From positions 1-64,000 of the forward strand of contig MSJH02000820.1 in NCBI GenBank assembly GCA_001931875.2: a stretch of 64,000 bases of DNA. The letters run 5' to 3'. Every line of letters begins with the position of its first letter. Within the stretch, counting starts at the first letter, position 1. This DNA is from Byssochlamys sp. IMV 00236 (lineage: Eukaryota; Ascomycota; Eurotiomycetes; Eurotiales; Thermoascaceae). The notes beneath the pieces are model-generated. The model worked only from the letters and a program-made list of their open reading frames with translations, ran no database searches and was not told the DNA's origin. A program made the position numbers and the translations under genes. Of this stretch, positions 26,831 to 41,168 are shown piece by piece.

Positions 26831-29800
26831 CTTCTCTTTAATTTAAACTTATTAGATTAGTTAATCTTAATTAATTTAAAAATCTTAAGAAATCTACCTT
26901 TAATAATAGTTTAGTAAAACTATTTACTATTATATTCTATATTCTAATAAATTTAATATTAATCTTATTTTTTTAATATAAGTTATATATATAGTAATAT
27001 ATAATATTAATATATTTTAATCTTTTATAAGTATAAATATCTTTAATTAATAATAATAATACTTAATTATCTTTATAGACCTTAATTAGAGAATTAATAA
27101 TAAAAACTTATTCTTCTCTTATTATTAGCTTAAATTTATTTAGATTAATATAATATTTATATCTTATATCTCTTAAAAAAAGGGCTAATTATTAAGATTA
27201 TTTTATAACTTAATATATAGCTATATATTTAGCCTTTATAATTAAAATTATAATAAACTTTTATTTCTTATTTAATTAGCTTATTAAATTATTAGCTAAA
27301 ATAAAAATATTCTTTAAGATTAATATTTAATTAATCTTATTTATTATATAATCTAAGTTTAAATATTTAATAAATTACTAGTCTTAATTTATATTAAACC
27401 TAAGATTAAGATATATAATTAATTATAAGTATCTTATAAAAGATTTTAATATCTTAAAATATCTTTTAAATAAATCTAATAAATATTAACTTAATCTATC
27501 TACTATAAATATAATATTTAATTTTATTAAAATTATTAAATAAATTAAGCTATTAATAATCTTTTAATACTCTCTTTAATTTATTTTTTTATTTTAGAGG
27601 CTAAATAATCTTAAAAAATTATATTTATTTAATAAAATTCTAACTAAGTATATTTTCTCCTTACTTATTTTATATTATAATAAGAGTTTCTTAATATAAT
27701 AAGATTAGTCTATTATTAATATTTAATCCTTTTTATTTTAAATAACTTAAATATTAAGATTTTTTTTTACTTCTCTTAAGTTTTTTATCTTATATATTAA
27801 TTTAAACTCTTGTTTAAACTAATAGATATTCTCTATTTATTTTATATTAATTAAGATATTATTAATATATACTAGGAATAAGATCTTTTTCTCTAAATAT
27901 TATAATAAATATAGATTAATATTAGTTTATATAAAATTTATTTTCTAGAATATTTCTATATAAGTTTAATTTTAATCTCTTATAGCCTGCTTTAAATTAT
28001 ATAAAAATTAAAGAACTTTTAATATTATTCTTAATAATATATTTATTCTTAATAAAGATATTATATAAATTTTCTTTTTTAATATTAACTCTATAAAGAT
28101 ATTATTAATATTTATAATATAATACTTATAATTCTCTATTATAATAATAGCTAAGAATACTTATAATATATTATATTATAAGGTAAGAGTAAAGATATAT
28201 TTAAAATTAATATTATATTTTTAAATAAACTCTTAAATAATAAGGTATACCTTAAGCTTTTAAAAGGAATTATTTAAATTATATTTTATAGCTAATATTT
28301 AATAGCTAATTATAATATTAGCTTTTAATAATAATATAACTATTTTAAAAGTTTTATTTATTTAAAATATATTTATTTTAGCTTTAAATATACTTTATTA
28401 TAATTTACTTTAAATAAGGTTATTAATTATAGTATAATATAAATTTAAGATTAAAATATATTTCTTTACTATATATATTACTATTATAATATTTAATACT
28501 TATTCTATATATTTCTTCTAGTTTATATTAATGCCTAGAAGTAAGAGATTTAATATAAGTATTACTTAATATAACTTCTTAGTATTTTATTTATTATTTA
28601 ATAACTTAATTTTCTCTCTCTTATACTTTATTATATAGAGAATCTTTATATAAGATATAACTTATCTGCTTAGTAGAGATAAGAAATTTATTTATAAGTT
28701 CTTATAATTATTTAGATTATTAAAATAAAAATAATTAAATATTTTCTTTTATTCTATAATTTTATTATAATAAAATATCTTAATTTCCTTTTAATAAAAA
28801 ACTTTTTTTTCTTTAAAAAAAAAACTAGAATTTTTTTATAACTTTTCTCCTAATTATTAATATTATTTTTCTTTTTATTTAAAAATATATATATACTTAA
28901 AATAATAGGCTAAGTTATTAATTAACCTTTTAAATTTTTTATTAATATTATATTTAATAATAATCTTTAGAAAATCTTAAGGTTTAAATCTTCTTTTAAT
29001 TTATTTTTAAAGAACTTAGCTTAATAAATCTTAATAGTCTTTTTTATATTTAAAGCCTAAACTTTCTATTATTTATTTATTTCCTTAATATATTTTATAA
29101 AAATATAGATCTTATTTTAATTTATTAATTTATCTCTTTATATACTTTATAATAAAAATTTTAAGTTTATATATAATACTATTTAATATCTTTATACTTT
29201 TAAATAGTTAATTAATAGCTTAACTTTAATAAAGGCTTTTTTTAAAGATATATAAACCCTATTAACTATTAGTTTATTTAATACTTTATTTCTAATATAT
29301 ATATTAGTTTAAGCTATCTTTACCTATAATTTAATTAAAAGGTTTAAATCTTTAAGTATAGCTTTTATTCCTTTCTTAATAGTTTAATATACTTATTTTA
29401 TAGCTTTATTTTATATTAATATATATAGAATTATTAGTTTATAATAAATATTAAACTATTTTCTTTAAGTTTTAAAAAGATTCTTAAATTTTAATATATT
29501 ATCTAATTATATATTAAGAATTTAGAGACTTATTATTATTTTAATCTCTTTTTTTTATTTATTTAAAATAGAGATAGTATTAGATTTAGCTCTTATTAAA
29601 AATATCTATATTTTTCTTAAAAAATTATTTATAACTATTAAAAAATAAATATATTTATTCTTAAACTTTAGTATTTAACTGCATATATTTATATAGATAA
29701 GTTTAAGAATATTAGCCTTTTATATACTAATAATTTCTCTCTTATTTTTAATATTAGCTATAGTATATATTATATATTAATAATCTATTATTATTTTAAT

Positions 29801-31582
29801 AGGCTTCTTTAATATAATTAAATTATATAAGTTTTTAACCTTTTTAAGTTTAAGATAGTTAATTCTCTTATATTATAATTAATATTTTTCCTTAATTTTA
29901 TTTTAATAAAATCTTTTTTTCTCCTTAATTTTATTTTAATAAAATCTTTTTTCTTAATCTATAATTATAATATTAAGAATATCTTTAATAAAAAATAATA
30001 TATTAAGTATATATTATAATTTAAGTATTTAGTCTAAGAAAATTCTCTTAATAATATAAACTCTATATTTAATAATATCTTAAATTATAACCTTATCTAA
30101 TTTATTTAATATAGATATTATTCTTTTATTAAAGTATTTATATATATTTAATTATTAGTAGAATATTTTAATTAATAAGAGATTTATCCTAAGATTTAAT
30201 ATAAGTAATATATTTTCTAAGTCTAATATTTTCTTATTCTTATCTCTTAAAATAGCTATTCTTATATATTTTAAATATAAGATTTCTTTACTTATATAAA
30301 TATATCTTTATTAAATTTAAATTAATAGTTCTTTAAAATAATAATTTTTATTAATTATATATAAATTAATATTATTATTTATATATTATTAAGATAAATT
30401 CTTATTAATAATATCTTTTAAAAGATAAGTAATCTTATATAAGACTTAATTATTAAAGGTAATTAAGGCTAAGGATTTTAATTAAAATTAGCTCTTTTTA
30501 ATATCTAAGGTTTTTTCTATATTATATATTCTCTATTTCTTATTTTTTAATCTTTTATTTTTTAAAGATTAAATCTTCTTATAGATTTTATTAATTATCT
30601 CTATTATTATCTTATTTTAAATAATAAGATTATTAAATATTTATTTAAAAGACTTCTTTCTCTATTTTTAACTATTTCTTATATTTCTTTAAGTAATAAA
30701 TAGAAATAAGTAATCTTTAATATAATAATCTTCCTTATAGATATAATATTTAATAAAAATTTACTTATTTTTTACTAAGAATATAGTAGTTAGTTTTATT
30801 TAAAATTAAGTCTTTATTTTTTCTAAGATAACTAGAATATTATCTGCTTTTAGATTTTTATATATATTAATTATTATCTTAATTATAATATACTCTTTAA
30901 ATAATATTAAAAATAATTATTATATTTTAGCCTTAAGTTTAATTAAAAAAGATATTATATTATTAAATATTATAATTCTCTTTTCTATTTATTATAATTA
31001 ACTCTAAATATTTAAGATTATTTATTTAAGAGTTATTTAAAAATATATAAATAATTAAATAAGTTAGTATTTTTAACTAAGGAGAGTTTTTATATATTTT
31101 ACTTATAGAGCCTTTTATAATATATATATATTATTAGAGTTAATAAATCTATCTTAATTATCTTTAGGTAAATATTTAGTAATTTAATATTAAATAGCTA
31201 TATTAGCCTTATTAAACTAATTATTATATAGCTTTTTAATAAACTTAATAGCTTTCTAATAATCTTTATTAATAAACTATCTTTTTATATAAATAAATTA
31301 TTTCTTATAATTTTTATTTAAAAGAATAAAAATAAATTTCTCTTTTTTACTTTTAATATTATTTATTAAAGATATAATAATAATAGGTTAATACTTTAAC
31401 CTTTAATAAGATCTAATTCTTATTAGATTTAATGCTTAATATAGTACTAGAGTAATCTTATTATAAGTCCTCTTATATAAAAATAGCTTATTATTATTAA
31501 TTTAAACTTAAATATTTAAGATAAAAAAGTTTTTATTATATAGCTATTTCTCTTAAGTTATTATAAACCTAAGCTTATAATT

Positions 31583-31852
31583 AATTAAAAAAAATAAGTT
31601 TCAATAAAATTCCCTAAACTATTTAATTAATTTAAAGAGCTAATAATATTTAAAAAAAAGTATTAATATATATAGTAGATATAAAGTATATTTATATATT
31701 CTTAGTTAAGGTAATAAATTTTATATAAAGCTTAAGAAATAATTTCTCTAAGCTGCTTAATTTTACTAAAATAAAATTATTCTTAAAGATTTCCTTAAAG
31801 TAAAATCTTTATTATACTAGAACTTATTAGTCTTAACTGCTATTTTATAATA
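31583..31852 (-). repeat. Copia LTR, high-coordinate copy (5' LTR)
   Basis: Direct repeat of 26558-26830. The right flank ATCTT matches the left flank of the other copy. Confidence 0.8.
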
Positions 31853-34140
31853 ATCTTAAGTTTAAAGATATATTATTATTAATTAAAGTTATTATAAACT
31901 ATTATAATCTAGAATATTTTATATTAATTAAGCTATTAAACTAGTAATAAGCTTATTAATTTAAGTTTTTATCCTAGTTTAACTTCTAAATTATATATTA
32001 TCTTAAAAAATAAAAATTAAAGCTTAATATCTTAACTAAGAGATTAGAAAATCTCTTTAAAAAGGGGAATAAATAGCTATAATATTAGAGTTAAATAATC
32101 TTAAAGAAGAAGAATCTTAACTTATAGATTTAAAGATCTTTAAAACTAGAAGCTATTATTAAAAATTAAATAGTAAGATATATTTACTTTACTAATTTAA
32201 TAGCTTAAGAAGTTAGAAATTCTACTAAACTTATAGAAATACCTATTTAATCTGCCTTTAGAAGTTAAACTATTTAGCTTAAAGAACTTATTTAGTTTAT
32301 CCTATTACCTAATTAATTTATTAAAATTATTTAACTTATTAAAGGAATAATTTAGCCTATTAAAAAGACTATTTAGCCTATTAAAGAAATAGCTCTGCCT
32401 ATTAAATAAAATTAGCTAAATTCTCTTATTATGCTTAATAAATTAAAATATTTACTTAATATTAAAAACTTATTAGATATAGCTTATTTATTTAATAACT
32501 TAATATAGTTTATTCTATAAGTTTTAAACTATAAAGCTAATTATTACTTTAAGATTATATTAATTAACTATTAATAAAGAAGAAGATATTTATATTATAA
32601 AAACTACTTATATATTTCTAATTATAATAAGCTAAGAGCTTACTTATTATAAGAATATTATAATAAATATATACTTAAATACTTTAAAAAATATAAGCTT
32701 TATAATTTAATCTTATAAGAATATTATTAGCTAAATATATATTAATATATAGATTATTAGACTTAGAATTATTATATTTATTATTATATTATATTCTTAA
32801 ATAAAAGTTATTAAAGAGTCTTATATTAACTTCTTATTTTTAAATACTTTTAATAAGATATTTTAATAGATTTTATTATTAAATTTATATCTTATTAAAG
32901 TTATAATATTATATTAATTATTATAGATTAATTTATAAAGATAAGGTATTTTATTTCTTATTAAGCTATTTATAATATTAAGAGAATAATATAATTATAT
33001 ATCTACTATATATAAAAGCTTTATAAGCTATTAAAGATTATAATATTTAATTAAAGGCCTTAATTTATTATTACTTTTTAAAAATACTTAATTTAATACT
33101 TAAATATTATAAACTTATTATTTATTACTTATTACTCTAAAATTAATAATTAAATTAAAAGAATAAATACTATTTTAAAATAATATTTATGCGCTTATAT
33201 TAGCTATTTATAAGATAATTAGGTTAATTAGTTATCTTTAGCTAAGTTTATATTAAACTCCTATTATTTTAAGATAATTAAAGTATTATCTTTTTTTACT
33301 AATTATAAGTTTTATCTATATATAGAATTTAAGCCTATTTAGCCTATAAATTAGCTTATTATTAAAAATATTAAAGCCTTTATTAAAAAGATATAAGATA
33401 TTATAGATTATATTTATACTTAAATCTATATTACTTAAGCTTATTATAAAGAGCAGATTAATTATTATTAAACCTTAGCTTATTATTATTATATAAGATA
33501 ATTTATTTAATTAAATATTTAAAATATTTATATTTAATATCTCTAGAAAAAATTTAACTAGAAGAATCTTAGCTTATTTTATATTATTAAGGTTATTAGC
33601 TTATATATTTACTAGCTTAACCTGCTTATCTTAATATATATTTATTTTATATTTAATATTAGCTTACTTTACCTTATTATTAAAGATCTTATATTTAAAT
33701 AAAAATAATCTTTATTATTACTTATTAAAATTAATAGCTTTAAAGAATAAATTATTAAAGATATTTTAAACTCTTAATAAAAATACTATAGCTATAAAGG
33801 CTTTTAATTATAATATATTATTAAGTAATTAAGTTATAATAACTTAATTAAAGAGCCTATATATTATTTATAGTATACTTAAGAAATTATTATAAACTTT
33901 TACTACTACTACTTAAATAAGCTAAAGCTTAGAAATAGTCTTAATAAAGCTTAACCTTAAGGAAAAGAGTATTATTATAATACTAGTATAAGAGAATAAT
34001 TAACTTACTAGCTAATACTTACTTAACTTAGAAGAATAAGGTTTAAACTCTTCTAGATTATATAAGGAGTTATATAACCTTATAAAGATATCTTTAATAT
34101 ATAGCTTAATCTAAATTTAAGCTTCTTAAGCTATATTTTA
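31853..34140 (+). mobile_element. Gypsy-1 retrotransposon, 3' fragment (end of RNase H, integrase)
   Basis: The frame resumes with an NLEYF block (family form DH.NLEYF) and a FLSQFNFQI block (end of RNase H and connection) near 31900-32000. The integrase follows: a DILIDFI block and a YNIILIIID block near 32860-32930, corresponding to the usual 'DFV.GLP...AILVVVDR' core, then KIRYFIS. The 3' limit is uncertain and I could not identify its LTRs. Confidence 0.7.
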
Positions 34141-34449
34141 TTTACTAAGCCTGCCTATAATAGCCCGTTCTAGTTTAAATTAGCTAGATAGAGATTCTAT
34201 AGCTAGTCTTAGTATTAACTACCTTATTCTATTTATTTTAACTTACTCCTTAAGCCTATACCTTAATAAATAATAGCTAAGAGTTTTTAATTATAAATCT
34301 TATAATATACCTTTATTTTAATAAACTTTTAAGTATAATATACTATAAGATATTAATTCTTAAATATAATATTTTAACTTATTTTAGCTTTAATTCTTAA
34401 AGCTATCTTTAAACTAATATTTAAACTTATCTTATTATTATTTCTCTAA

Positions 34450-35420
34450 AGAAGTATAATAATAAGAGTAAATTTTAAAATATTAATTACTAATTATATT
34501 AGCTTTTTTAAATTAAAGTATTTTAATATTAATAGAGTTATAAATATTAACTTTAGCTTATTAAATACTTTTATAGCCTCTTTAATTTAAATAAATATTT
34601 TAATTTTCTTTTCTTAAATACTTTTTTTTAATAGATTAATTAAAGAAGCTATTTTTATAAAGTAATTATAAATAAATCTTTTAAAAAATCTAATAAATCT
34701 TAAAAAGACTTAAACTTTTTAAAAAAATTTAAGCTTTAGCTAATCTTTAATAGTTTTTATTTTACTAGAATTTATCTCTATTCTATTTTTCTCTATAAAG
34801 AAGCTAAGGAATTTAACCCTTTTTTTATAAAATTTATATTTAGATAATTTTATATATAATTTATATTTTTATAGTTTCTCTAAGACTTATATTATATATT
34901 TCTTATACTTCTTAATAGAGTTAGAGAAAATTAAGATATTATCTAAATATATAATATAATAAATATTTAATAATCTCTATAATACTTAATTAATATAGGC
35001 TTAAAAAGTAGTAAGAGTATTATATAGGCTAAATAATATAATTAAATATTTAAAATACTTATAATAAGTTTAAAAGGCTATTTTTTATTTATTTCCTTAG
35101 CAAATTTTAATTTAATAATAAATATCTCTAAGATTAAGCTTAATAAAGATCTTAAAGCTAATTAATTAATTAAGTATTTTATTTACTTTAAGTAAAAAAT
35201 ATCTATTCTTTATAATAATATTATTTAAGGCTTTATATTTAATATAAAGTTTTAGTATATTATTAGCCTTAAGAATAAATAAAATAAATACCTTTATAAG
35301 ACTAATTAATAGTTATATCTATTCTTTCTATTATGTATTTTTAAGATATTTATATAAAATATTAAGTTTTTTAGTAAAGAGATTATAAAATCTCTTTTAT
35401 AAAGATACTATATTATTTAA
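34450..35420 (-). mobile_element. Gypsy retrotransposon RT fragment, minus strand (gypsy-3)
   Basis: Reading the minus strand through RIP stops gives a continuous Ty3/gypsy RT from 35420 downwards: LSQKEL-like start, ALNNIIIKNRYFLL (family RYPLPL), KIFIKLNLRD, a TFQAYINQ block, then YLDNILIFSNSI (active-site YLDD) near 34945, and a VEFLGF-like block. It differs from gypsy-1 and gypsy-2, so it is a separate element. The gag side is probably among the unassigned bases above 35420. Confidence 0.75.
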
Positions 35421-38400
35421 GAATTTAATTTTATATTTACTTATTTCTGCAGATAATATACTTATTTCCTTTTTTAAAAAAACTTTTATATATTTTTTAT
35501 ATTCTAAAGATAGATTTTTTAGGGCTATAAGATTAATTTAATCTCTATAAAATATATAGATTATCTTTCTTTTTATTATCTTAAAAAAATTATTAAATAT
35601 TTTTAATCTTAACTTATAGCTACTATAGAATATAATATCTTTAAGTTATTAATTCTTAATCTATAATAAGATTAATAGCTTATAATTATAATTTCTTAAA
35701 AATAATAAATAATTTAAATATTAAGATAATATAAAAGTATATATTTACTTTTTTTATAATTTCTTTAAAGTTAATAATATAAATCTTTATCTTAAAGAAT
35801 CTATATTTTTAAATCTTATATTTATTAATAAATTTAAAATTTATATATTACTAGAAGTCTAGGGGAATTTTATATTATATAATTATATTTAAGCTAATAT
35901 AATACTAAGCTAAACTTAAATTAATAAAAGCCTTATTTTTAAATATATTATTAAGTAAGTAAAGTTATATTAAAATATATAAAAATTCTTTATTTATTTT
36001 AAACTCTTTATTATAAAGAGCTATAATAATCTTAAGCTTTTTTTTTAAAAAAATCTTTCTTTTTTAAGTATAATTTAAATTCTTATATATAATTTTTTTA
36101 TTATAATTAAAGCAGTAGCTTTTTTTTAAATTAATCTTATTCTATTAATAATTTAAACTTTCTTTTTTAAAATTTATTTAGTCTCTTATATTAATTATTA
36201 ATCTTCTTTCTCTTTTATTTTAAGAAAAAATCCTTTAATATATTTTATATTAATCTACTTATATTTAGTATAGTAAATAAGTTTAAGGATTTATTTTTCT
36301 TTTAATTTATTTCTTAATTAATAGCTAAAGATATTAATTAGTTAAAATTAATTAAGAGGTTTTAGTAGTTTAATAAGCTTATTTAAACTTTAAGTTATAG
36401 TTTTATATAAAAAATATAAGATTAAATAATTCTATTATTATTAAATCCTTTATCTTAATTTAGCTTTATATAAGCTTATTTAAAATAATATAAAAAAGCT
36501 TTAATAATTTAATTTAAATATTAAGTTAGAGTATAAAAGTAATTTATTATATTCTATTCTTAATAATATAAATTATTAAATAAATCTAGTAATTAATCTT
36601 TAAATCTATTTTAAGTTAATATCTAGAAGTTAAAATTCTCTTATTAATAAATTTAAGATTAAGCTAATTTTTTATTTAATAAAGCTATAATATAAGTAAT
36701 CTTCTTATTTTTTTATTTTAAATAATAAAGTATTATAGGCTAAATATTTATCTATATATTAATATTACTAGTAATAAGTATTAAGTATAATAATTTTATA
36801 CCTCTGCAGTTTTAATAGCTTAAGCTTTAATTACTTATTAATATAAGAAGTAGTAAAAAGCTATAAAAGATTCTTTTTTATTAATAATTTATTTTTTATT
36901 TAAATTTAATCTTTTTTTAAACTCTATAAAGTATTTTCTAATATTTATAAACTAGCTTTAGTAATTAATTGCTAAGAATTAGATTTAATAATCTCTAAGT
37001 CCTATAGAGTATTTCCTATAGGCTAAAAACTAAGACTTTTATTTTTAAAGTTATAGAGTATATTATTATACCTATTTATATTACTAAATAAAGTAATTTA
37101 AATAATAAGAAATAGAGGTTTTTAAAGATTATTAATAAATTACTCTACTAATAATTATAATAAGAAAAATAGTAGCTTTATATATTTAGCTTAGAGAAAA
37201 ATCTAATAATAAAATAAAGAATTAATTATTAAGATAAAGAGTCTAATTAATATAAAGAAGAGTTTATATTAAAGGGGTTTAATAATAAAGAGTCTATATA
37301 AATAAGGAAATAATAGAGTATATATTATATTAGAATAAATTACTAGCTTTTAGTAAGATAGTAATCTAGAGCCTATTTATATTTTAAACCTTAAATACTT
37401 CTTAGCTTTATCTTATATAAATCTTAAAAGTAAGAAGTATAAGGTTTAACTAATTACCTTAGTATTATATTTAGATTTAGGGCTTTATTATAGTTCTATA
37501 AGCTTATACTCTAGTAAAAAGCTAGAGGTATAATATATATTACTCTTATAAGTAAGTTATATTTATTATTTATTAAGAGTTTCTATAATACTCTATAGTT
37601 AATATAAATCTTATTATATAGAAACTTTATAATTATTTCCTTTATTATATTTAAAATAGCTTTTATTATTAATTAACTTATAATATAATTAATTACTATA
37701 ATAATTTAATAGTTTTTATTTAATATTATTAATAATTACTTAATTAAGTTTATTCTCTATTACTTAAATAAGTATATATTTAGCTATACTTAATATTATA
37801 CTTTTTTATATTTTAATAATAGTTAAGGTTATTATATAGTTTAGTAGTTTAAGTAAGTAACTATATATTTCTATATATCTTTTTATATACTAGGCTACTA
37901 GGCCTATATATAAAAAATACTCTTTAGCCTTAAGTAACTTAAATGCTTAAATTCTTTATATATTTAGTATATTAAGTCTTAATAAAATAGCAGTTCTAAG
38001 TATAGTATTACTTCTCTATTATTATAAATACAGATAAGTATATTATTTATATTCTATATAATTACCTTAAATTTAAGGCTATTCTCTATAATTAATTAGG
38101 CTAATTATTTTTTTAAAATTAAGAAATTCTTATATTAAATAAGTTTAAAGTTTATTCTTAGAAAAAGTATAATTATATATATATTTAGCTCTTAACTATT
38201 AAATAAATATAAACTTTTTTTAAAATACTTTATATATAAAAATTATATTTTTTATCTTATATTTTTTATATATTTAATAATATAATAAACTCTATATATA
38301 AATTTATTAAATAAAATCTATTTAAAATTAACTATTTTTATAAAAAAGTAGTTAAAAGTTTAAAATATATAAAACTTAATTTTTTTATTAAGTTTTTCTC

Positions 38401-38730
38401 TATAAAATAATATATAATATATATTATTTTATAAGTTATTCTTATAAAATAAGGTTAAATATTTAATTTTTTATATATAAATTTTTTTAAGAAAGTTATT
38501 AAAAAAAATATTTATTTATTTAAGTTTTAAAAAACTCTAAATTTAAAATAAAAGTAGTATATTTTAAAATATTAAAAATATATAAAAGCTTAAATAATTT
38601 TTATTATATTTTTTTATAAATATTTATTATATAAATATATATTTTCTTATTTTATTTTATATATTTATATTATAGGTACTGTTAAAAATAAATATATTAC
38701 ATAGTTATTTTTTTATTATCACGAAAACTT
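35421..38730. other. Unassigned RIP-degraded DNA up to the island edge
   Basis: AT-rich, stop-filled sequence of the same character as the rest of the island. It may hold the gag/protease end of the minus-strand gypsy element. I could not define repeats, termini or motifs here. The AT-rich composition ends abruptly at about 38730. Confidence 0.6.
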
Positions 38731-38819
38731 TTTACGTAGAACTGTATCCCGACGATCGCTTCTTTTTTTTTAAGCTTCTCTCTACTTCCTCTATCCAGAT
38801 CCATCCACGCACCTTAATC

Positions 38820-40215
38820 ATGCCACCGAAGCGCAAAGCACCCTCGGAGACCCTGGAGACGCCCCAGCCAACCCGGAAATCAGCCCGGATCATTAATAGA
38901 GAACCACTAGCTGGAGCCTCCGCACGCGCCACGTCGGTGGAAACTGGTCTCTCTGCTCTCTCCACGGATGTCAAACCACCAGAAACATGGCCTGACCTCT
39001 GCCGCAAAGCGAAAGAGCGGATCGATCGCTATGAAGCTGCTGTGGACGACTCTACTTCTCCCAAGGACAAGGCCAAGGGCAAAGGCCATGAGAAGACGAA
39101 GAGGGCCGACCAGAAGCTGAAGGCCTGCATGACAGCATTACTGGATTGGCTACCAGCAGGCGGTCGAGACTCTGCGGCACGCGATATATTACAGTGCGAA
39201 ACAGACGATAAATTGTACGAAATGTTTGAGAACATCTGTACATGTCTTCTCGCTCCTTGTAAGTTTTCTGGAAAGTGCATAAGCATAAGCAAAATTAAAT
39301 CACCAACTGACTTCCATGCAGTAAAAACGGCAGGTAGCAACTCCGCTTCCCGGACTCCTATCGACAAGAGAGAGGAGAATAGTATTGAGGTAATCGCCTC
39401 AACATTAGGTAATCCGCAACAGCAAGAGGAGCAGTTCTGCGAAGACTTATTGCGTCGTGACAACTACCGCTGCGTGATCACCCAGGACCTTCACTGGCAG
39501 AAATGGGAGGAGATAGGAGCCCCAGAAGATCTCGATTGTGATTATATTGAAGCAGCTCACATCATTCCATTTTCGCTAGCCTCCTGGAAAGCTGAACCAG
39601 TAAGTATTAACACATTAGGTTAAGATACAAGCGCTGATCAAACTATAGGGTTCTACATATAATATCAGCCAAGTATGGGAAGCTCTTTACCGGTATTTCC
39701 CTGCAGTCCGACATGTTATAGGCACCAAGAATATTAATGACCGCTCGAATGGTTTTTGTTTGAGAGAGGACATGCACAGAGCTTTTAGCTCTTTTGGTAT
39801 TGCCTTTAAGCCCACTGTACGTCTGGTATTAATATTATTATACACAGGGTGTGATTTACTAATATATACTATCTAGAATACGCCTAACGTCTATAATCTT
39901 AAATCATACCGCCGAGCTAGAGCTACACGGGTAAGAAGAATAATCACTAATGTGGGACAAGTAACTCTCCAAGCCGCTGATGGTGCAGGAGATATTCCGA
40001 TACCGAATCCAGTTTTACTGGATTACCACTGGCGAGTAGCTGAGATTTTAAACGCATCAGGAATAGATGAAGAAATAGATAAATATGTAAGGGAGCTGGA
40101 AGCCGTTAAGATGAGTATGGGCGATGGCTCTCTTAATGAGGACGGCTCGAGTGATCTTAGTCGTTACCTAGACGCAGCCTTCTGGGGCAGGTCGGACCGA
40201 GCTGTCTCTTACTGA
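38820..40215 (+). CDS. HNH nuclease-domain protein (fungal HNH_2 type), four exons
   Basis: Predicted exons are 38820-39258, 39322-39599, 39649-39816 and 39877-40215, coding for 407 aa. The introns (63, 49 and 60 nt) have GT..AG ends; the first is a multiple of three and open, so splicing there is inferred from its GTAAGT donor. The N-terminus (residues 1-90) is Lys/Arg-rich and low in complexity (MPPKRKAPS..., KAKGKGHEKTKRADQK), suggesting nuclear location. The HNH domain starts at DNYRCVIT, has the first histidine in EAAHIIPFSL, Asn in NDRSNGF and the last histidine in REDMHRAF, so the H-N-H residues are intact. Fungal proteins of this type are uncharacterised nucleases or relics of them. 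The start codon lies only about 90 bp from the repeat island, and exons 3-4 are AT-richer than exon 1. Confidence 0.8.
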
Positions 40216-41168
40216 TTCGCAGTTTTCTCAAGTATATCATAGAGCTACTCCGCAAGATATACCGTAACCTGCATGACGAACAGGCATATAAATCGACCAC
40301 AAACCTGCATTTGACCAAAAATCCTTTGTCTTGAGTTTTACCTCTACACAACGGATCAGGTCTCGTGTCTTTTAATGTAGCTAGGTCATAATATAAATAC
40401 CAGTTTGAACTAGGAGCTAGTATAAGATTCTTTAATAGCCTTTATTTAGGAGTATAACTTAGCAGTAGATATAATAATTTCGGGTTTGGCAGTTAATATA
40501 TTAGTATATATTTAGCCAATAGTACTCTTAGGATATAACCTCTATACTTCCTGCTTACTTTCCCCATTACAATATATTAACAACGGCTTAGCTATAGCGT
40601 ACTACCTGGCTTACCGCCAGTAGGTAATGCTAGATTTATAACCTTTATTAGTAGCTACAATAGATCTTACGAGAGAATCTAACCTTCTTACACCTCACAA
40701 TTTAGCTACGCCGTAGCAGTAGAGCTAGAAAGGCGTGGGAGAAACCCGGCAGGAGGCCTACAGGCTCCGAGATGTTTTCGAAAAACAACGACCGCGAATG
40801 AGAGGGAAAATTGCGGGCAATAGAGGCGGTTCTTGTTAATTGGAGTTTTCAAACGAGGGATATGAATAGAAAAACTCGGCCATAGCTTCAAACTATAATT
40901 TTTATGGAAGAAGCCTGGCCGGATTTAAACGCAGCAGACGAAACGTGACAACAAGGCTCCAAACCCCAGCAATCTGATTCTATTCTTCAATAGTTTTCTT
41001 TTTTCTATTGCTCTGTACTCTTCTTATCACGAATGTGCTTTAGACTGCTATAGAAATTCAACGTCCATATACTCCAAAGTCCCCGAGCCATCGCGAAAAC
41101 ATTGTACGCTCGCCCAGCCTTGAGAGACAACCCTTCAGACTCCTCGTGGCTCGACCTATGCTTTGCCC
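40216..41168. other. Intergenic region, partly AT-rich
   Basis: This lies between the convergent HNH and 471-aa genes. About 40370-40690 is AT-rich with many TA steps, resembling lightly mutated repeat DNA. I see no gene and no terminal repeats. Confidence 0.5.

Larger units (their letters stand above)
26558..31852 (-). mobile_element. Copia (Ty1) retrotransposon, RIP-degraded
   Basis: Two direct repeats (26558-26830 and 31583-31852, about 270 bp) bound a 4.75-kb interior. The flanks carry ATCTT on both sides (26553-26557 and 31853-31857), a likely 5-bp target duplication. The minus strand of about 27500-28100, read through stops, gives copia RT signatures: an FKAGYKRLKLN block (family form 'LGF..S..D'), then REKDLIPSIY followed by the degraded YVDDIL block, then an ILSQ block. 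It sits inside the RNase H of gypsy-1. Confidence 0.75.
1..38730. repeat. RIP-degraded transposon island (AT-rich)
   Basis: The whole stretch is A/T dominated, full of TA dinucleotides, with almost no CpA/TpG or CpG. It lacks open frames of useful length on either strand. Direct and inverted repeat pairs within it differ almost only by C/T and G/A changes, as repeat-induced point mutation predicts. Reading through TAA/TAG codons (from CAA, CAG, TGG) recovers Ty3/gypsy and copia polymerase motifs. Composition changes abruptly to normal near 38730. Individual elements are listed separately. Stretches I could not assign are about 34140-34450 and 35420-38730, which hold the same degraded DNA. Confidence 0.95.

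Noticed and set aside
38820..40215. HNH gene as part of a homing intron or prophage-like element
   Set aside because: It has several spliceosomal introns and the fungal HNH_2 layout; no intron-encoded or phage context.
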